Shown in pieces: positions 16,037-25,204 of a stretch of 64,000 nt of DNA (positions within the stretch are counted from its first letter, which is position 1; every line of letters starts with the position of its first letter). The translations under genes and the position numbers were made by a program. The stretch is from the NCBI GenBank assembly GCA_004556055.1, contig SFIW01000003.1, positions 1-64,000 of the forward strand. Reading direction: 5' to 3'. The stretch comes from Planctomycetaceae bacterium (GTDB taxonomy: Bacteria > Planctomycetota > Planctomycetia > Pirellulales > Thermoguttaceae). Below the pieces are notes generated by a model, which did no database searches, was not told the DNA's origin, and saw only the letters and a list, made by a program, of their open reading frames with translations.

Positions 16037-18373
16037 ATGACCCTGAAACAGAGTTTTGCTTCGCGCGCGCAACGGACGCGCGCGTTGATATTCGCCGCCG
16101 CCGCCCTCTTCTGCGCCTCTTGCGTCTTTTCGACGAGCGCGCGCGCCGCAGAGCCTAGTTGGCGCACTCACGCGTATTCGCAGACGTCGGAGTTTGCGCT
16201 GCGCTTGACTCTCCTTGAGTTTACCGACAAAAACGATCCGAAGTGCGCCCCGACTTCGGCGCTGACCGATAAAATGAGACTGAAGAACTACCCGATTCAG
16301 CGCGTCGAACGCTCGCCAAACGCCGAGTCCCTCTTCTCGCTATATCGCGTGGAGACGACTCCGACCTTCGTCCTTCTTCTAGACGGGAAGGAATTCGGAC
16401 GAGCGGTCGTTGGTCAAGACGACGTGAGCGCGACGACGAAACGTCTCCTGCGTCTCTTCCAACGCGGTCGCGACGCCGTCGCCGCCAATCCGAGCGCAAA
16501 AGCGCTCGACAAACTCGTCGCGACCCGTCCCGCGCCGACTCGCGGCCTCCTAACGCCCGATTTTCGCGCGCAAGTCGCCGACGGTATCGCGAGCGAAGAC
16601 TCCGCGACGGAAGACGAAATCGATTACTCAGCGCTCGACTCGCGCACCGAAGAGATTTCTGATCTTATTGGCGAAGAGCGACTTGAACGCGCGTGCGCTC
16701 GCGTCCTTGTCGAGAATCCTGAAGGGGGCGTCGAGCGTGAAACCGCCGGGGTCGTCATTCACTACAATTCGCAATATCGCGAAGCGCTTGTCGCCGTCGC
16801 CGCTTTGCCCTTCAAAGGGATCGACGAGCCCGCGCTCTATCCTGGCGTGACCCTCGAAGTGTGGAATCCGTCGAAGGGCGAGATCGAGAAGACGGGAGCG
16901 CAGTGCGTCTTCTGCGATCAGCAAACGGGGATCGCTTACGTTGCGGCGCAAGTTTCGGAAGCGATTAAACCGGCCGCGTTCTTGCCTAAGAATACTCCCC
17001 TCAACGCGGGCGATCGTTGCTTCACCGCGCTTCGCAGCGGAGCCGACGTCGCCAAGACCTCTCGCGACGTCCTCAACGTCGATTTCCGACGATTCTTCGA
17101 GACGCCCGACGGGCAGAGCTCCTACGCCTCGTACGCGATCGTGACAAATCCCCAAGCGCAGGGAGTTCTCGGAGCTCCCGTCTTCGTAAAGCGCAACGGT
17201 CGTTACTATGTCGCGGGCGTTCTCGCGGCGACGAATGAGAAAGGGGAAGGAATCGTCGTTACGGCGTCGATCATGGCCCAAACGCTCTTGTCGAATCGCA
17301 ATTTGACGACGGTCTATCGAGATCAGATCGCGGGTAAATTTGACGCGGCGGCAACCGACGCGGAGATCGATTCCGCGATCAAGCGACTCGAGATTCTCGA
17401 CCGTGAAAAGGCGGTCGCGCAAGATACCGCCCCCGCGCAGACTCCCCAATATTCCTTGCTGACGGACGATCAGAGCGTCGCGGTTTCCCTTTCCGAACCG
17501 ACCGCAGCGCCGGACGCTTTCGTCGAACTCGCCGCTCAGAACGTTGATTTGCCCAATCGCGTTGAACTAGAATCTGCGCTAGACGGAGCGACAGGCGAGT
17601 CGTCAAGCGAGGAAGAGTTCCCGACGAGCGCGAAGGACGCGTTTGCGCGTTCCGAGGCCGCCGCGACCGCGCTCTCCGACAACGCAGGGTTCCAGTTTGG
17701 CGAAGACGCGTTCCCCGTCGCGGACGCTTTCCCGCGCGCCGACGAACCGACTTCGACTCAAGAAGCGACCCCTGAATCTGCGGAGAACTCGCGTTCGGCT
17801 CTCGCCTTAAACGAAAATTTTGCGGCTCCCAACTCCGCGTCGACTCTTCCCGAAGCGAACGCGCCCCTTGCGCAATTCCCGGTTCCAACGCCGACGCCGA
17901 GCGCCGAAGTCGCACGGAACGCGACGCCCCTCGATAGGAAGAATCAGATCCCGGAGCAAACCGCCCCCGTCGCGCAGAATAACGACGCTCTCGTCGCGTC
18001 CGCCTCTCCGACGAACGACGCGATTCGTTCCACGACTTTTGCGCCCGGTTACGACCCGCAAACGGCGGAGGTTTTCCGACTTGAAGAGGAACAATTTGAA
18101 GAGGCTCTCGCCGCGCTTAGACGCCGAGGTTTGGAGGGCGCGGAGATTATTTGCATCGTCAACTGGGGCGGCGAAGCGTCGGGTTCGCGCGAATCGGAAG
18201 TCGTCCGACTCCCGCGCCGCACCGCGCTTAAGAATCCCGCCGCGTCCTCCGTTGAGCTCGCGCGATCTCCCGAAAACGTTCAGCCTCAGGCTCCCGAGAC
18301 TCTTCCCCATCCGAGCGCCGCGACTTCGCAGCCAACGATGACCTCTCGTGTTCCGACAACTCTGATCTACTAG
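16037..18373 (+). CDS. exported protein with thioredoxin-like and degenerate trypsin-like parts and a long disordered region
   Basis: 778 residues with a signal peptide (ALIFAAAALFCASCVFSTSARA). Residues about 40-150 look like a thioredoxin fold: LLEFTDKNDPKC at the redox site and TPTFVLLLDGKEFGRAVVG with the cis-proline, but the CxxC pair is reduced to a single Cys. Residues about 225-440 resemble an S1C/trypsin-like beta barrel: AGVVIHYNSQYREALVAV, then QGVLGAPVFV where active enzymes have GxSGxP, so the nucleophile Ser is missing and proteolysis is unlikely. The rest, to about residue 680, is Ala/Pro/Glu/Thr-rich and probably disordered, followed by a charged segment (RLEEEQFEEALAALRRR). 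Function unknown; a periplasmic scaffold or sensor is possible. Transcribed alone. Confidence 0.7.
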   Translation: MTLKQSFASRAQRTRALIFAAAALFCASCVFSTSARAAEPSWRTHAYSQTSEFALRLTLLEFTDKNDPKCAPTSALTDKMRLKNYPIQRVERSPNAESLFSLYRVETTPTFVLLLDGKEFGRAVVGQDDVSATTKRLLRLFQRGRDAVAANPSAKALDKLVATRPAPTRGLLTPDFRAQVADGIASEDSATEDEIDYSALDSRTEEISDLIGEERLERACARVLVENPEGGVERETAGVVIHYNSQYREALVAVAALPFKGIDEPALYPGVTLEVWNPSKGEIEKTGAQCVFCDQQTGIAYVAAQVSEAIKPAAFLPKNTPLNAGDRCFTALRSGADVAKTSRDVLNVDFRRFFETPDGQSSYASYAIVTNPQAQGVLGAPVFVKRNGRYYVAGVLAATNEKGEGIVVTASIMAQTLLSNRNLTTVYRDQIAGKFDAAATDAEIDSAIKRLEILDREKAVAQDTAPAQTPQYSLLTDDQSVAVSLSEPTAAPDAFVELAAQNVDLPNRVELESALDGATGESSSEEEFPTSAKDAFARSEAAATALSDNAGFQFGEDAFPVADAFPRADEPTSTQEATPESAENSRSALALNENFAAPNSASTLPEANAPLAQFPVPTPTPSAEVARNATPLDRKNQIPEQTAPVAQNNDALVASASPTNDAIRSTTFAPGYDPQTAEVFRLEEEQFEEALAALRRRGLEGAEIICIVNWGGEASGSRESEVVRLPRRTALKNPAASSVELARSPENVQPQAPETLPHPSAATSQPTMTSRVPTTLIY

Positions 18374-18405
18374 AACCTTATTTACTGATCGCGACGTTTT
18401 GTTTT

Positions 18406-18453
18406 AATCGGTTTGAAGACGCCCATGTCGAAAGGCTCTTCGAACCGATTCTT
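18406..18453 (+). terminator. long-stem terminator
   Basis: AATCGGTTTGAAGA (18406-18419) pairs with TCTTCGAACCGATT (18437-18450) with one G-T pair, followed by CTTTATA. The T tract is poor but the 14-bp stem is strong. Confidence 0.6.
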
Positions 18454-18582
18454 TATACCTATACGCGCGCAGCTTTTTTTCGATTATTTCTGAACTAAAA
18501 GAATTGTTTGTTCTGTAAACTATTGTTTTATAATATTTTAGAAAACGATAGATAGAAGATGGACGCATATTCGTCGACCCTC

Positions 18583-18610
18583 TTACCCTGTAGCTTGATT
18601 CCGCTATAAT
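18583..18610 (+). promoter_or_regulatory. promoter of the Nudix-rph-phoH-pgpH-ybeY operon
   Basis: TTACCC (18583-18588), 16 bases, TATAAT (18605-18610). A second TATAAT at 18651-18656 with TTGCCT 15 bases upstream (18630-18635) may be a tandem promoter. No gene is seen in 18374-18682. Confidence 0.5.
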
Positions 18611-18682
18611 ATCGTATCGGTAGTTTATGTTGCCTTTTTGTTGTAATCGTTATAATGCGATAATACGTCAGGAGTGAGGCGG

Positions 18683-19342
18683 ATGGAAGTTAGCGAAAAG
18701 GAGGCGCGTTGCGCGAAGGACGAAGAGAGAGTTCTCGCAATTCCGACGAGCGTTTTTCGCGAACTTGGGGTCTTTCAGGGGTTTTCGACAGCGATGGACG
18801 AGTGGAAAGCGTTGGCGACGTCGGATCGTCTCGTTTTCCTGCGTCGAGGAGACGCGGAACATGATTCCAATTATAAGCAGCTGATCCCTTACGTCCTCTT
18901 TACGCATACGACTGAGGAAGGCGAGCGGAGCGTTTTTTCGTATCTACGCGGTCCCGGTCAAGGCGAGAAGCGTCTTGTTTCGAAGTGGAGCGTCGGGGTA
19001 GGCGGCCATATCAACGACGCGGACGCGGCGGCTGGAGATCTTTTCGAGGCGGGAACGCGTCGCGAGATCGCGGAAGAGGTGATTTTAGACGCCCCGATCC
19101 GCGCCTTCCAACAGGTCGGTCTTGTGAACGACGACCTTTCCGAGGTTGGTCGCGCGCACCTAGGCGTCGTTTGCGTCGCAGAGCTGGAGGCTCCGCGTTT
19201 GCGGTCGCGCGAAAAGAACTTACTCGACGCTCGTTTTAGGCGCGTCGACGAATTGTTACAGGAAATTTCCGAAGCGCCGGAACGGTTTGAAACGTGGACG
19301 ACCCTTGCGCTTCAAGGTCTCTATGGGAGCGGTAAAGAATGA
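18683..19342 (+). CDS. Nudix-family hydrolase/predicted phosphoesterase
   Basis: 219 residues from the ATG at 18683, which has AGGAG 8 bases upstream; a GTG at 18674 overlaps that site. The Nudix box is recognisable and stretched: VGVGGHINDADAAAGD followed by LFEAGTRREIAEEV, supplying the REx2EE metal-binding glutamates. The surrounding sequence (an N-terminal FQGF..AMDEWK segment, LIPYVLF) resembles the COG4112-type 'predicted phosphoesterase' Nudix proteins. Expected to hydrolyse a nucleoside-diphosphate-linked substrate; which one is not known. Its stop overlaps the rph start in ATGA, so translation of the two is probably coupled. Confidence 0.75.
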   Translation: MEVSEKEARCAKDEERVLAIPTSVFRELGVFQGFSTAMDEWKALATSDRLVFLRRGDAEHDSNYKQLIPYVLFTHTTEEGERSVFSYLRGPGQGEKRLVSKWSVGVGGHINDADAAAGDLFEAGTRREIAEEVILDAPIRAFQQVGLVNDDLSEVGRAHLGVVCVAELEAPRLRSREKNLLDARFRRVDELLQEISEAPERFETWTTLALQGLYGSGKE

Positions 19343-20085
19343 GCGATCCTTTTGTTCGCGTCGACGGACGCCTTTTTGATCAGACCCGCGACGTCAAGAT
19401 TCAACGCGGTTTCACCAACGCGGCGGGTAGCGTTCTGATCTCTTCGGGAAATACGACGGCTCTTTGTACGGCGAGCGTCGTAGAGGACGTTCCCGATTGG
19501 ATGAAACGCGGGGGCGCGGTTCCAACGCGAGGGTGGCTCACCGCCGAGTATCGTATGTTGCCGTCGAGCACGTCGACGCGCAAACCGCGCATGGATCGTC
19601 CCGACGGTCGGGCGACGGAGATTCAACGGTTGATCGGGCGTTCTCTCCGCGCCGTCTTCGACGCCGAAGCGCTCGGGCCTCGCACCGTCTATCTCGACTG
19701 CGATATTCTCCAGGCGGACGGAGGCACGCGAACCCTTTGCGTGACGGGCGCCTGCGTGGCGTTGATCGACGCGCTCGCATCGATTCGCGATCGACTTCCC
19801 GATCCGACGCGCTTTCCGCTTAGGGATTCCGTCTCCGCAGTGAGCGTCGGTCTTGTGGAAGGTCGCGCGCTTCTCGATTTGTGTTACGCGGAGGATTCTG
19901 CGGCGGAGGTCGATATGAACGTGGTCGCCACGCGCGGGGGACGATTCGTCGAGATTCAAGGAACAGGAGAAGAAGCGACCTTCGACGACGACGAACTTGC
20001 GGCGCTCTTGTCGCTTGCGAAGAAAGGTACTCGAGAGCTTGCCGCTCTTCAGCGCGAAGCGTTGGGGGACGTTTGGCCTTTTTAA
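19339..20085 (+). CDS. rph: ribonuclease PH
   Basis: 248 residues, full length. Family signatures are intact: TEIQRLIGRSLRAVFD (phosphate-binding arginine), LDCDILQADGGTRTLCVTGA, and VDMNVVATRGGRFVEIQGT. It trims the 3' ends of tRNA precursors and other RNAs using phosphate, as a ring-shaped hexamer in the cytoplasm. The gene overlaps the upstream Nudix gene by four bases and is followed after 28 bases by phoH, and further on ybeY, both also linked to RNA metabolism, so this is an RNA-processing operon. Confidence 0.96.
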   Translation: MSDPFVRVDGRLFDQTRDVKIQRGFTNAAGSVLISSGNTTALCTASVVEDVPDWMKRGGAVPTRGWLTAEYRMLPSSTSTRKPRMDRPDGRATEIQRLIGRSLRAVFDAEALGPRTVYLDCDILQADGGTRTLCVTGACVALIDALASIRDRLPDPTRFPLRDSVSAVSVGLVEGRALLDLCYAEDSAAEVDMNVVATRGGRFVEIQGTGEEATFDDDELAALLSLAKKGTRELAALQREALGDVWPF

Positions 20086-20113
20086 TCGCCTTCCTTGATT
20101 TTTGAGATTGTTT

Positions 20114-21277
20114 ATGGAAGAATTATCGGTAGTTGCGCTCAGCGGTCGCGTTTTGCGTCAAGTCTTTGGCGCGAGCGACGAACACTTGCGCAAGATTCGC
20201 AAGGCGCTGGGCGTGCGCGTTTCCCTCGACGAAGAACGAGGGAAAATCATCGTCCGTTCGGAGAGTCAGGAAAACGCGCGACGCTGCGCGTATCTCCTCG
20301 AAAAGTTGCAGCGCTGGGTTGATCGCGACGGCGCGCCCCTTTCTCCCGACGACGTCGGGCGCGCTCTTGACGAGGTGGTTCGCGGGGAGCAGATCTCCGC
20401 GACGGTTCCGTTCGAAGTTTACGGGGGTAAGACGATCCGCGCGAAGACGGCGGGTCAGGCGAAATATTGCGAAGCTCTCAGGGAGAGGGAGATTCTCTTC
20501 TGCGCGGGTCCAGCGGGCACGGGTAAGACGTATCTTGCGGCGGCGCGGGCGGTCGAAGCGCTCCGCACGGGCGAATCGCGACGCATAGTGCTCGTTCGTC
20601 CGGCGGTGGAGGCCGGCGAGAATCTCGGGTTCCTTCCTGGCGATTTGGCGGAAAAGATCAATCCGTATCTTCGTCCGCTTTTCGATTCGTTGGCGGATAT
20701 GACGCAGGCGGATCTTCTCCGTCAGTTCATAGAAGATTCGCGCGTCGAAATAGCGCCGTTGGCGTACATGCGCGGTAGAACGCTCAACGACGCTTATATC
20801 ATCCTCGACGAAGCGCAAAACACGACGATTGCGCAGATGAAGATGTTTCTTACCCGCATGGGCTACAACTCGCGCGTCGTCGTTTGCGGCGACGCGACGC
20901 AATCCGACCTTTCGAGATCGGTTCGCAACGGTTTCGTCGACGCGTTTGAAAGACTGCGCGGCGTTTCCGAAATAGGATTTATGACGTTAGGACGCGAGGA
21001 TATAGTTCGCCACGCGCTCGTTCAAAAGATTGTCGACGCTTACGAAAAGGATTTTGACGAAAGCGAATATGTCGGCGGTCGACCGCGCGGGGATCGACGA
21101 GCTCGCGTTATGAGCGCAGCGGACGCTTTTGCGGAAACGTGCGTCTCGGAACGTCGACGAGACGGCGAAGCGCCGGAAGAGACCGACAGTCTCGACGCGT
21201 TAGCTGATGAAGTAAGCGCCGCGAAGAACTCGAACGCGAGCAAGGAAGACGTTCGAGATCCGCAGCGCGGTTTTTAG
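20114..21277 (+). CDS. phoH: PhoH-like ATPase (YbeZ family)
   Basis: 387 residues from the ATG at 20114; in-frame TTG codons at 20102 and 20108 are alternatives, since no clear ribosome site is visible. An N-terminal KH-like region (residues 1-110, IRKALGVRVSLDEERGKIIVRS) precedes the ATPase: Walker A GPAGTGKTYLAA near residue 133, Walker B YIILDEAQNTT, and the motor motifs RMGYNSRVVVCGD and TQSDL. PhoH/YbeZ proteins are cytoplasmic nucleotide hydrolases that partner with the endoRNase YbeY, which is encoded two genes downstream. The C-terminal 60 residues are charged and poorly conserved. Confidence 0.93.
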   Translation: MEELSVVALSGRVLRQVFGASDEHLRKIRKALGVRVSLDEERGKIIVRSESQENARRCAYLLEKLQRWVDRDGAPLSPDDVGRALDEVVRGEQISATVPFEVYGGKTIRAKTAGQAKYCEALREREILFCAGPAGTGKTYLAAARAVEALRTGESRRIVLVRPAVEAGENLGFLPGDLAEKINPYLRPLFDSLADMTQADLLRQFIEDSRVEIAPLAYMRGRTLNDAYIILDEAQNTTIAQMKMFLTRMGYNSRVVVCGDATQSDLSRSVRNGFVDAFERLRGVSEIGFMTLGREDIVRHALVQKIVDAYEKDFDESEYVGGRPRGDRRARVMSAADAFAETCVSERRRDGEAPEETDSLDALADEVSAAKNSNASKEDVRDPQRGF

Positions 21278-21291
21278 GAGATCGTCGTTAT

Positions 21292-23877
21292 ATGGCTTCT
21301 ACCGAACGCGTGAGAACGCGAGCGCAGCGCGTCGCCTCGCGCATTGAATACGAGGGATTTACCCAGCGATGCAAGCGCCTTATCCTCGAGGACAACGGCC
21401 TGCAAAAGCTCGGGTTAATCCTCTTAGCGGCGCTTCTCATTACCGCGATTAGCGGCGCGTGGGATCCGCCCTTACGCTTCAGACTCTTTTCAGTTCCTGA
21501 TCGCGACGTCGTGTGCAACACGCCCTTTAGCGCCGTGAACGCATGGCAGACGAGTGAGAATAAAAGTCTCGCTCTCAAGAGAACGCCCCATTATTATGCT
21601 AACGATCTCTCTAAATTAGAATCCTACAAGCAGACGATGCGTCAGGAATTGCGCGCGATTTTAGGGATCGTCGATCTTCGACGCGCTCGGAACGACGAAC
21701 ATCGTATTTTAAGGCAATATCTTCCCGCCCATCCGACCTTTGACGACGAAGCGCGCGCGCTCAAGAAATTCCAAGAGTTTTTTGAAGAGGACGTCGACCT
21801 TGCTAATTTCAGCTCTATTTTGGATAAAACTTTTGCTCCGTTCGAGCAATATGGCGTCCTGAAGACTCTCCATTCCGTCAACTCGGGAAATCAAGAAGTC
21901 ATCAAAGTCTACAATATCGGACCCGCGTCGGATCGCAAAGCGACCTCGAACGCGGACGAGGATCCGACGCATAACGCCGCGCTCCAGGCGAAGACTGATT
22001 CCCTGGAGCAGCGGGCGGTTCCCCATGCCGACGGAAAACATTTGGCCGTTGATATCGACCGCAAGCTCCACGCCGTCCTGGTTCGCACCCCCGAGGCGCT
22101 CTTCGGAAATGGTCTTGTCGTCAAAAATCAGCTCAACACCCTCTTTGACCACGACCACGAACTCGTGGATCTCTTCTTTGAAAGAATTCGAAAGTCGCCC
22201 CCGGAGACCCTCTCGGAGGATTTGGTCAATACGAAATACGCGCAGCTTGAAGAGATGGGAAAAGTCGGCGACGTGCGCCAGTACTTCGTCGTCGGGGATC
22301 CGATCGTTCACGCCAACGATCGCATTTCGATGAACGAATACGATTGGCTCAAAGCGGAGCGGAGAAGTTATCTCAAATCGCGTCCCGCGATCGCTCGCGT
22401 GATTCGCTTTACGTCGACCTTCGCGCTCAATTTCCTTCTTTTGATTAGCTGTTACTTCATTCTGACGCGTCGGCGACTCATGCAGGGCGTCAATCAGTAC
22501 CGAATGACGTTCAAGCGCGAAGTGGCGTTTTTGGCGCTTCTCGTCCTCTTCTTCTTCCTCGGACGCCTCTTCCAGCTCATTTGGCCGAATCCTGGGTTCA
22601 TGATCGAGCTCGTGCCGATCGTGATTCTCGTCGAACTCACGACCTTCGCCACGACATGGAGCGTCGCGCTGACGGTCGGCGTTCTCCTCTCCTTCATGCT
22701 CACCATGTCCGGCGCGGGGGGAATGGAGATGTTCACGACCCTCTGCGGAGTCGCCGTCTTCGTCGCTTTCTTAGCGCGAAGCGTGCGCACGCGGCTCCAG
22801 CTTGTCTTCCTGGCGTTCGACGCGGGGTGTTTTGCTTTCTTCCTATCGATCGCGGCGGAGCTCATCGTCAACGACTACATGCGTCCCGATCCTGAGACAA
22901 GCGGGTGGGGATTCTTACTGGACGACTTGCGCTACTCCGTCGTGATATCCCTCTATCACGCTTTATGGGGATTCATGGGGGGCGTTTTTACGACGTGTCT
23001 TCTCCCGATGGTCGAGTTGTATTTCCACGTCGTCACGCCGATGCAGCTCCTAGAATATGCGAACCCTTCGCATCCGCTGATGATCGAATTGAATCAACGC
23101 GCGCCGGCGACGTATAATCACTCGATCCAAACGTCGACCCTTGCGGAAGCCGCCGCGGAGGCGATCGGCGCGCGTTCGTACCTCGTTAAGGTAGGCGCGT
23201 ATTTCCACGACGTCGGCAAGATGATGAATCCGGAGTATTTCACGGAGAATCAAAGCGGGTATAATATCCACAACGATCTTGAGCCGCGCATGAGCGCGTT
23301 GGTTATCGTCGCTCACGTTAAGGACGGGGTCAACTTGGCGCAGAAATATCGCATACCGCGCGAAATTATCGACTTGATCGAACAGCATCACGGCACGATG
23401 CTCGTGAGCTTCTTCTACCGCAACGCCCTCAAGGCGGCGCAGGAGAAGGATCCCGACGCGCGACTCGACGAAGCCCCGTTCCGTTATCCCGGTCCGATTC
23501 CTCAGACGAAAGAGGCGGGGATTCTCATGCTCGCCGACGCCGTCGAGAGCGCGAGCCGTTCGCTAACCGATTGGTCTCCGGGTCGCGTCGAGAGCTTGGT
23601 GAGAAAGATCACCGCCCCGAGAATCGAGGACGGACAATTCCGCGATTCCGGATTAACCTTTGGCGAAATACAGACGATTCAGCAAAGTCTCGTCACCTCC
23701 TTATTGGCGAGTCGACATTCGAGAATTCAGTATCCCGACCCGCCGAAGGAGTCTAAGGAACCGAAAGAGTCGCGCGACGAGAGCAAGATCGAAAAGGCTC
23801 TCGACAAGTCGTCCTACGTCGCTAACGGCGACAGCTCGACGAGCGACGCCTCTTCAATTATTCGTATGCACACTTGA
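21292..23877 (+). CDS. pgpH: 7TM-HD phosphodiesterase (PgpH/YqfF-like)
   Basis: 861 residues. Architecture in order: one N-terminal membrane helix (LILLAALLITAISG), an extracytoplasmic domain of about 300 residues (7TMR-HDED), about seven membrane helices (residues 370-570), and a cytoplasmic HD domain. HD metal ligands are visible: NHSIQTSTLAEAAAEA, YFHDVGKM near residue 638, IVAHVKDG and EQHHGT, plus a later LADAVES aspartate. Characterised homologues degrade c-di-AMP, so signalling through a cyclic dinucleotide is inferred. The tail (residues 815-861) is charged and Ser-rich. The gene lies between phoH and ybeY with gaps of about 15-20 bases, a gene order common in Planctomycetota and Firmicutes. 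Confidence 0.93.
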   Translation: MASTERVRTRAQRVASRIEYEGFTQRCKRLILEDNGLQKLGLILLAALLITAISGAWDPPLRFRLFSVPDRDVVCNTPFSAVNAWQTSENKSLALKRTPHYYANDLSKLESYKQTMRQELRAILGIVDLRRARNDEHRILRQYLPAHPTFDDEARALKKFQEFFEEDVDLANFSSILDKTFAPFEQYGVLKTLHSVNSGNQEVIKVYNIGPASDRKATSNADEDPTHNAALQAKTDSLEQRAVPHADGKHLAVDIDRKLHAVLVRTPEALFGNGLVVKNQLNTLFDHDHELVDLFFERIRKSPPETLSEDLVNTKYAQLEEMGKVGDVRQYFVVGDPIVHANDRISMNEYDWLKAERRSYLKSRPAIARVIRFTSTFALNFLLLISCYFILTRRRLMQGVNQYRMTFKREVAFLALLVLFFFLGRLFQLIWPNPGFMIELVPIVILVELTTFATTWSVALTVGVLLSFMLTMSGAGGMEMFTTLCGVAVFVAFLARSVRTRLQLVFLAFDAGCFAFFLSIAAELIVNDYMRPDPETSGWGFLLDDLRYSVVISLYHALWGFMGGVFTTCLLPMVELYFHVVTPMQLLEYANPSHPLMIELNQRAPATYNHSIQTSTLAEAAAEAIGARSYLVKVGAYFHDVGKMMNPEYFTENQSGYNIHNDLEPRMSALVIVAHVKDGVNLAQKYRIPREIIDLIEQHHGTMLVSFFYRNALKAAQEKDPDARLDEAPFRYPGPIPQTKEAGILMLADAVESASRSLTDWSPGRVESLVRKITAPRIEDGQFRDSGLTFGEIQTIQQSLVTSLLASRHSRIQYPDPPKESKEPKESRDESKIEKALDKSSYVANGDSSTSDASSIIRMHT

Positions 23878-23896
23878 TGCCTTTAGGGTTTAGTAT

Positions 23897-24370
23897 ATGG
23901 TTAAAAGAAAGGAAGAAATTGTTTTTGACTTTGTCGACGAACAGACGACGCTCAAAGTCGATTTCGAGAGGATGCGCCGCGCCGTTGCGGCGATCCTTGA
24001 GGACGCCGACGTGACCCATGGATCGATCGAGATCGTTGTGATCGCCTCGGAACCGATGCACAAGATGAACGTGCAGTTTCTGGGACACGATTATCCCACC
24101 GACGTCCTCGCCTTTCCTCTCGAAGACGACCCGGAGGCGGGGCTCTTGGAAGGGAGTATCGTCGTTTGTTCCGACGTCGCGGTCGAACGCGCCGCAGATT
24201 ACGGATGGCCTCCCGAGGACGAGCTCCTCTTGTACGTCGTCCACGGAGCGCTCCACTTAGTCGGATACGACGACCATTCGCCGGAAGACGCGCCGATCAT
24301 GCACGCTAAGGAGCGCGAATATCTTCAGATTGTCGGCGTCGACGGCAGCCGTTCCCGCGACGGCGAATGA
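23897..24370 (+). CDS. ybeY: endoribonuclease YbeY
   Basis: 157 residues. The zinc motif is VVHGALHLVGYDDHSPED, i.e. H-G-x-L-H-L-x-G-Y-D with the third ligand position carrying an extra Asp (GYDDH instead of GYDH); the following IMHAKEREYL matches the conserved tail. A cis-acting N-terminal half contains PMHKMNVQFLGHDYPTDVLAF, the highly conserved T-DVL-F segment. YbeY is a single-strand-specific endoRNase for 16S rRNA 3'-end maturation and ribosome quality control, and in several bacteria works with the PhoH-like ATPase encoded just upstream. Confidence 0.94.
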   Translation: MVKRKEEIVFDFVDEQTTLKVDFERMRRAVAAILEDADVTHGSIEIVVIASEPMHKMNVQFLGHDYPTDVLAFPLEDDPEAGLLEGSIVVCSDVAVERAADYGWPPEDELLLYVVHGALHLVGYDDHSPEDAPIMHAKEREYLQIVGVDGSRSRDGE

Positions 24371-24396
24371 GCGGCTTTAGACCAAGAAATAAGAAT

Positions 24397-24430
24397 CGCC
24401 TCGAGGTTAAGCTTCGAGGCGCTTTTCTTT
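24397..24430 (+). terminator. terminator between ybeY and scpA (convergent)
   Basis: CGCCTCGA (24397-24404) pairs with TCGAGGCG (24414-24421), followed by CTTTTCTTTATT. Shared by the two converging operons. Confidence 0.8.
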
Positions 24431-24436
24431 ATTCTT

Positions 24437-25201
24437 TTAACTTGCCTGCGCTAGAGTCGCGACGGGCGCAAGGTCGAAGGGTTTGTTCGTCTCGCGATAG
24501 GAGACGGTGATTTCGCCAAACGCGACTTCTTGTTCGACCGACGCGTAGCCGTGACGCGCCAACTCTAAGATCGCTAGGAAAATTCCCACGAGGGTCGCCT
24601 TCCGATCCGCTTCGGTGAAGAGGGATGAGAACTCGACGCGTCGTTCTTTTTTGAGGCGTGTGTAGACGCGCTGCGCGTGAACCGCCGTCGGCGTGTCGTC
24701 CCCTTTCATTGAGTGATGGAAAACCGGCGTCTTTTCGCGCAAAATGCGACCGAACGCGCCGACTAAATCCCAGAGTTCGACGTCGTGAATCGGCTCTTCC
24801 GCCAAATTGCGTTCGCGCGCGGGGAGGTCGTTCGAGAGGCGCGGGTAGCGTTTCTGCCAGTTGCGACCGCGTTCTTCGAGAAGTCCCGCGTTTTCGCTGA
24901 ATTTGCGGTATGCCAAGAGCTGCTTAACGAGGTCGCGGCGCGGGTCTTCGATTTCTTCGTTCGACTTTTCGTCTTCCGTTGGAAGCGCCTGAAAGGACTT
25001 GATTTCGATAAGCGCGCTCGCCGTCGTGATGAAGTCGCCGATCGTTTCAAGATTGAGTTCTTCCAGGGTTTCAAGGAAAAGTAGAAACTGGTCGGCGATC
25101 TCCGCGATCGGTATGGCGAAGACGTCAAGCTCTCTCTTTCGCACCAAATACAAGAGGAGGTCGAGGGGGCCGTTGAACGCGTCTAAAGAAACGGAAAACA
25201 T
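24437..25201 (-). CDS. scpA: segregation and condensation protein A
   Basis: 254 residues. The N-terminus has the ScpA kleisin signature FNGPLDLLLYLVRKRELD followed by IPIAEIADQF and a helix-rich ETIGDFITTASALIEIKS. The C-terminal winged helix, which binds the SMC head, includes VGIFLAILELARHGYASVEQ and FGEITV. ScpA bridges SMC heads with ScpB in chromosome condensation. No scpB is adjacent; the upstream gene, four bases away, encodes a small coiled-coil membrane protein. The pair is transcribed from upstream of 25573. Confidence 0.92.
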   Translation of the reverse strand: MFSVSLDAFNGPLDLLLYLVRKRELDVFAIPIAEIADQFLLFLETLEELNLETIGDFITTASALIEIKSFQALPTEDEKSNEEIEDPRRDLVKQLLAYRKFSENAGLLEERGRNWQKRYPRLSNDLPARERNLAEEPIHDVELWDLVGAFGRILREKTPVFHHSMKGDDTPTAVHAQRVYTRLKKERRVEFSSLFTEADRKATLVGIFLAILELARHGYASVEQEVAFGEITVSYRETNKPFDLAPVATLAQAS

Positions 25202-25204
25202 CGC

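Noticed and set aside
15852..16040. Short plus-strand frame overlapping the start at 16037 in ATGA
   Set aside because: No ribosome site, Arg-rich composition, and it spans the predicted promoter region; more likely a chance frame.
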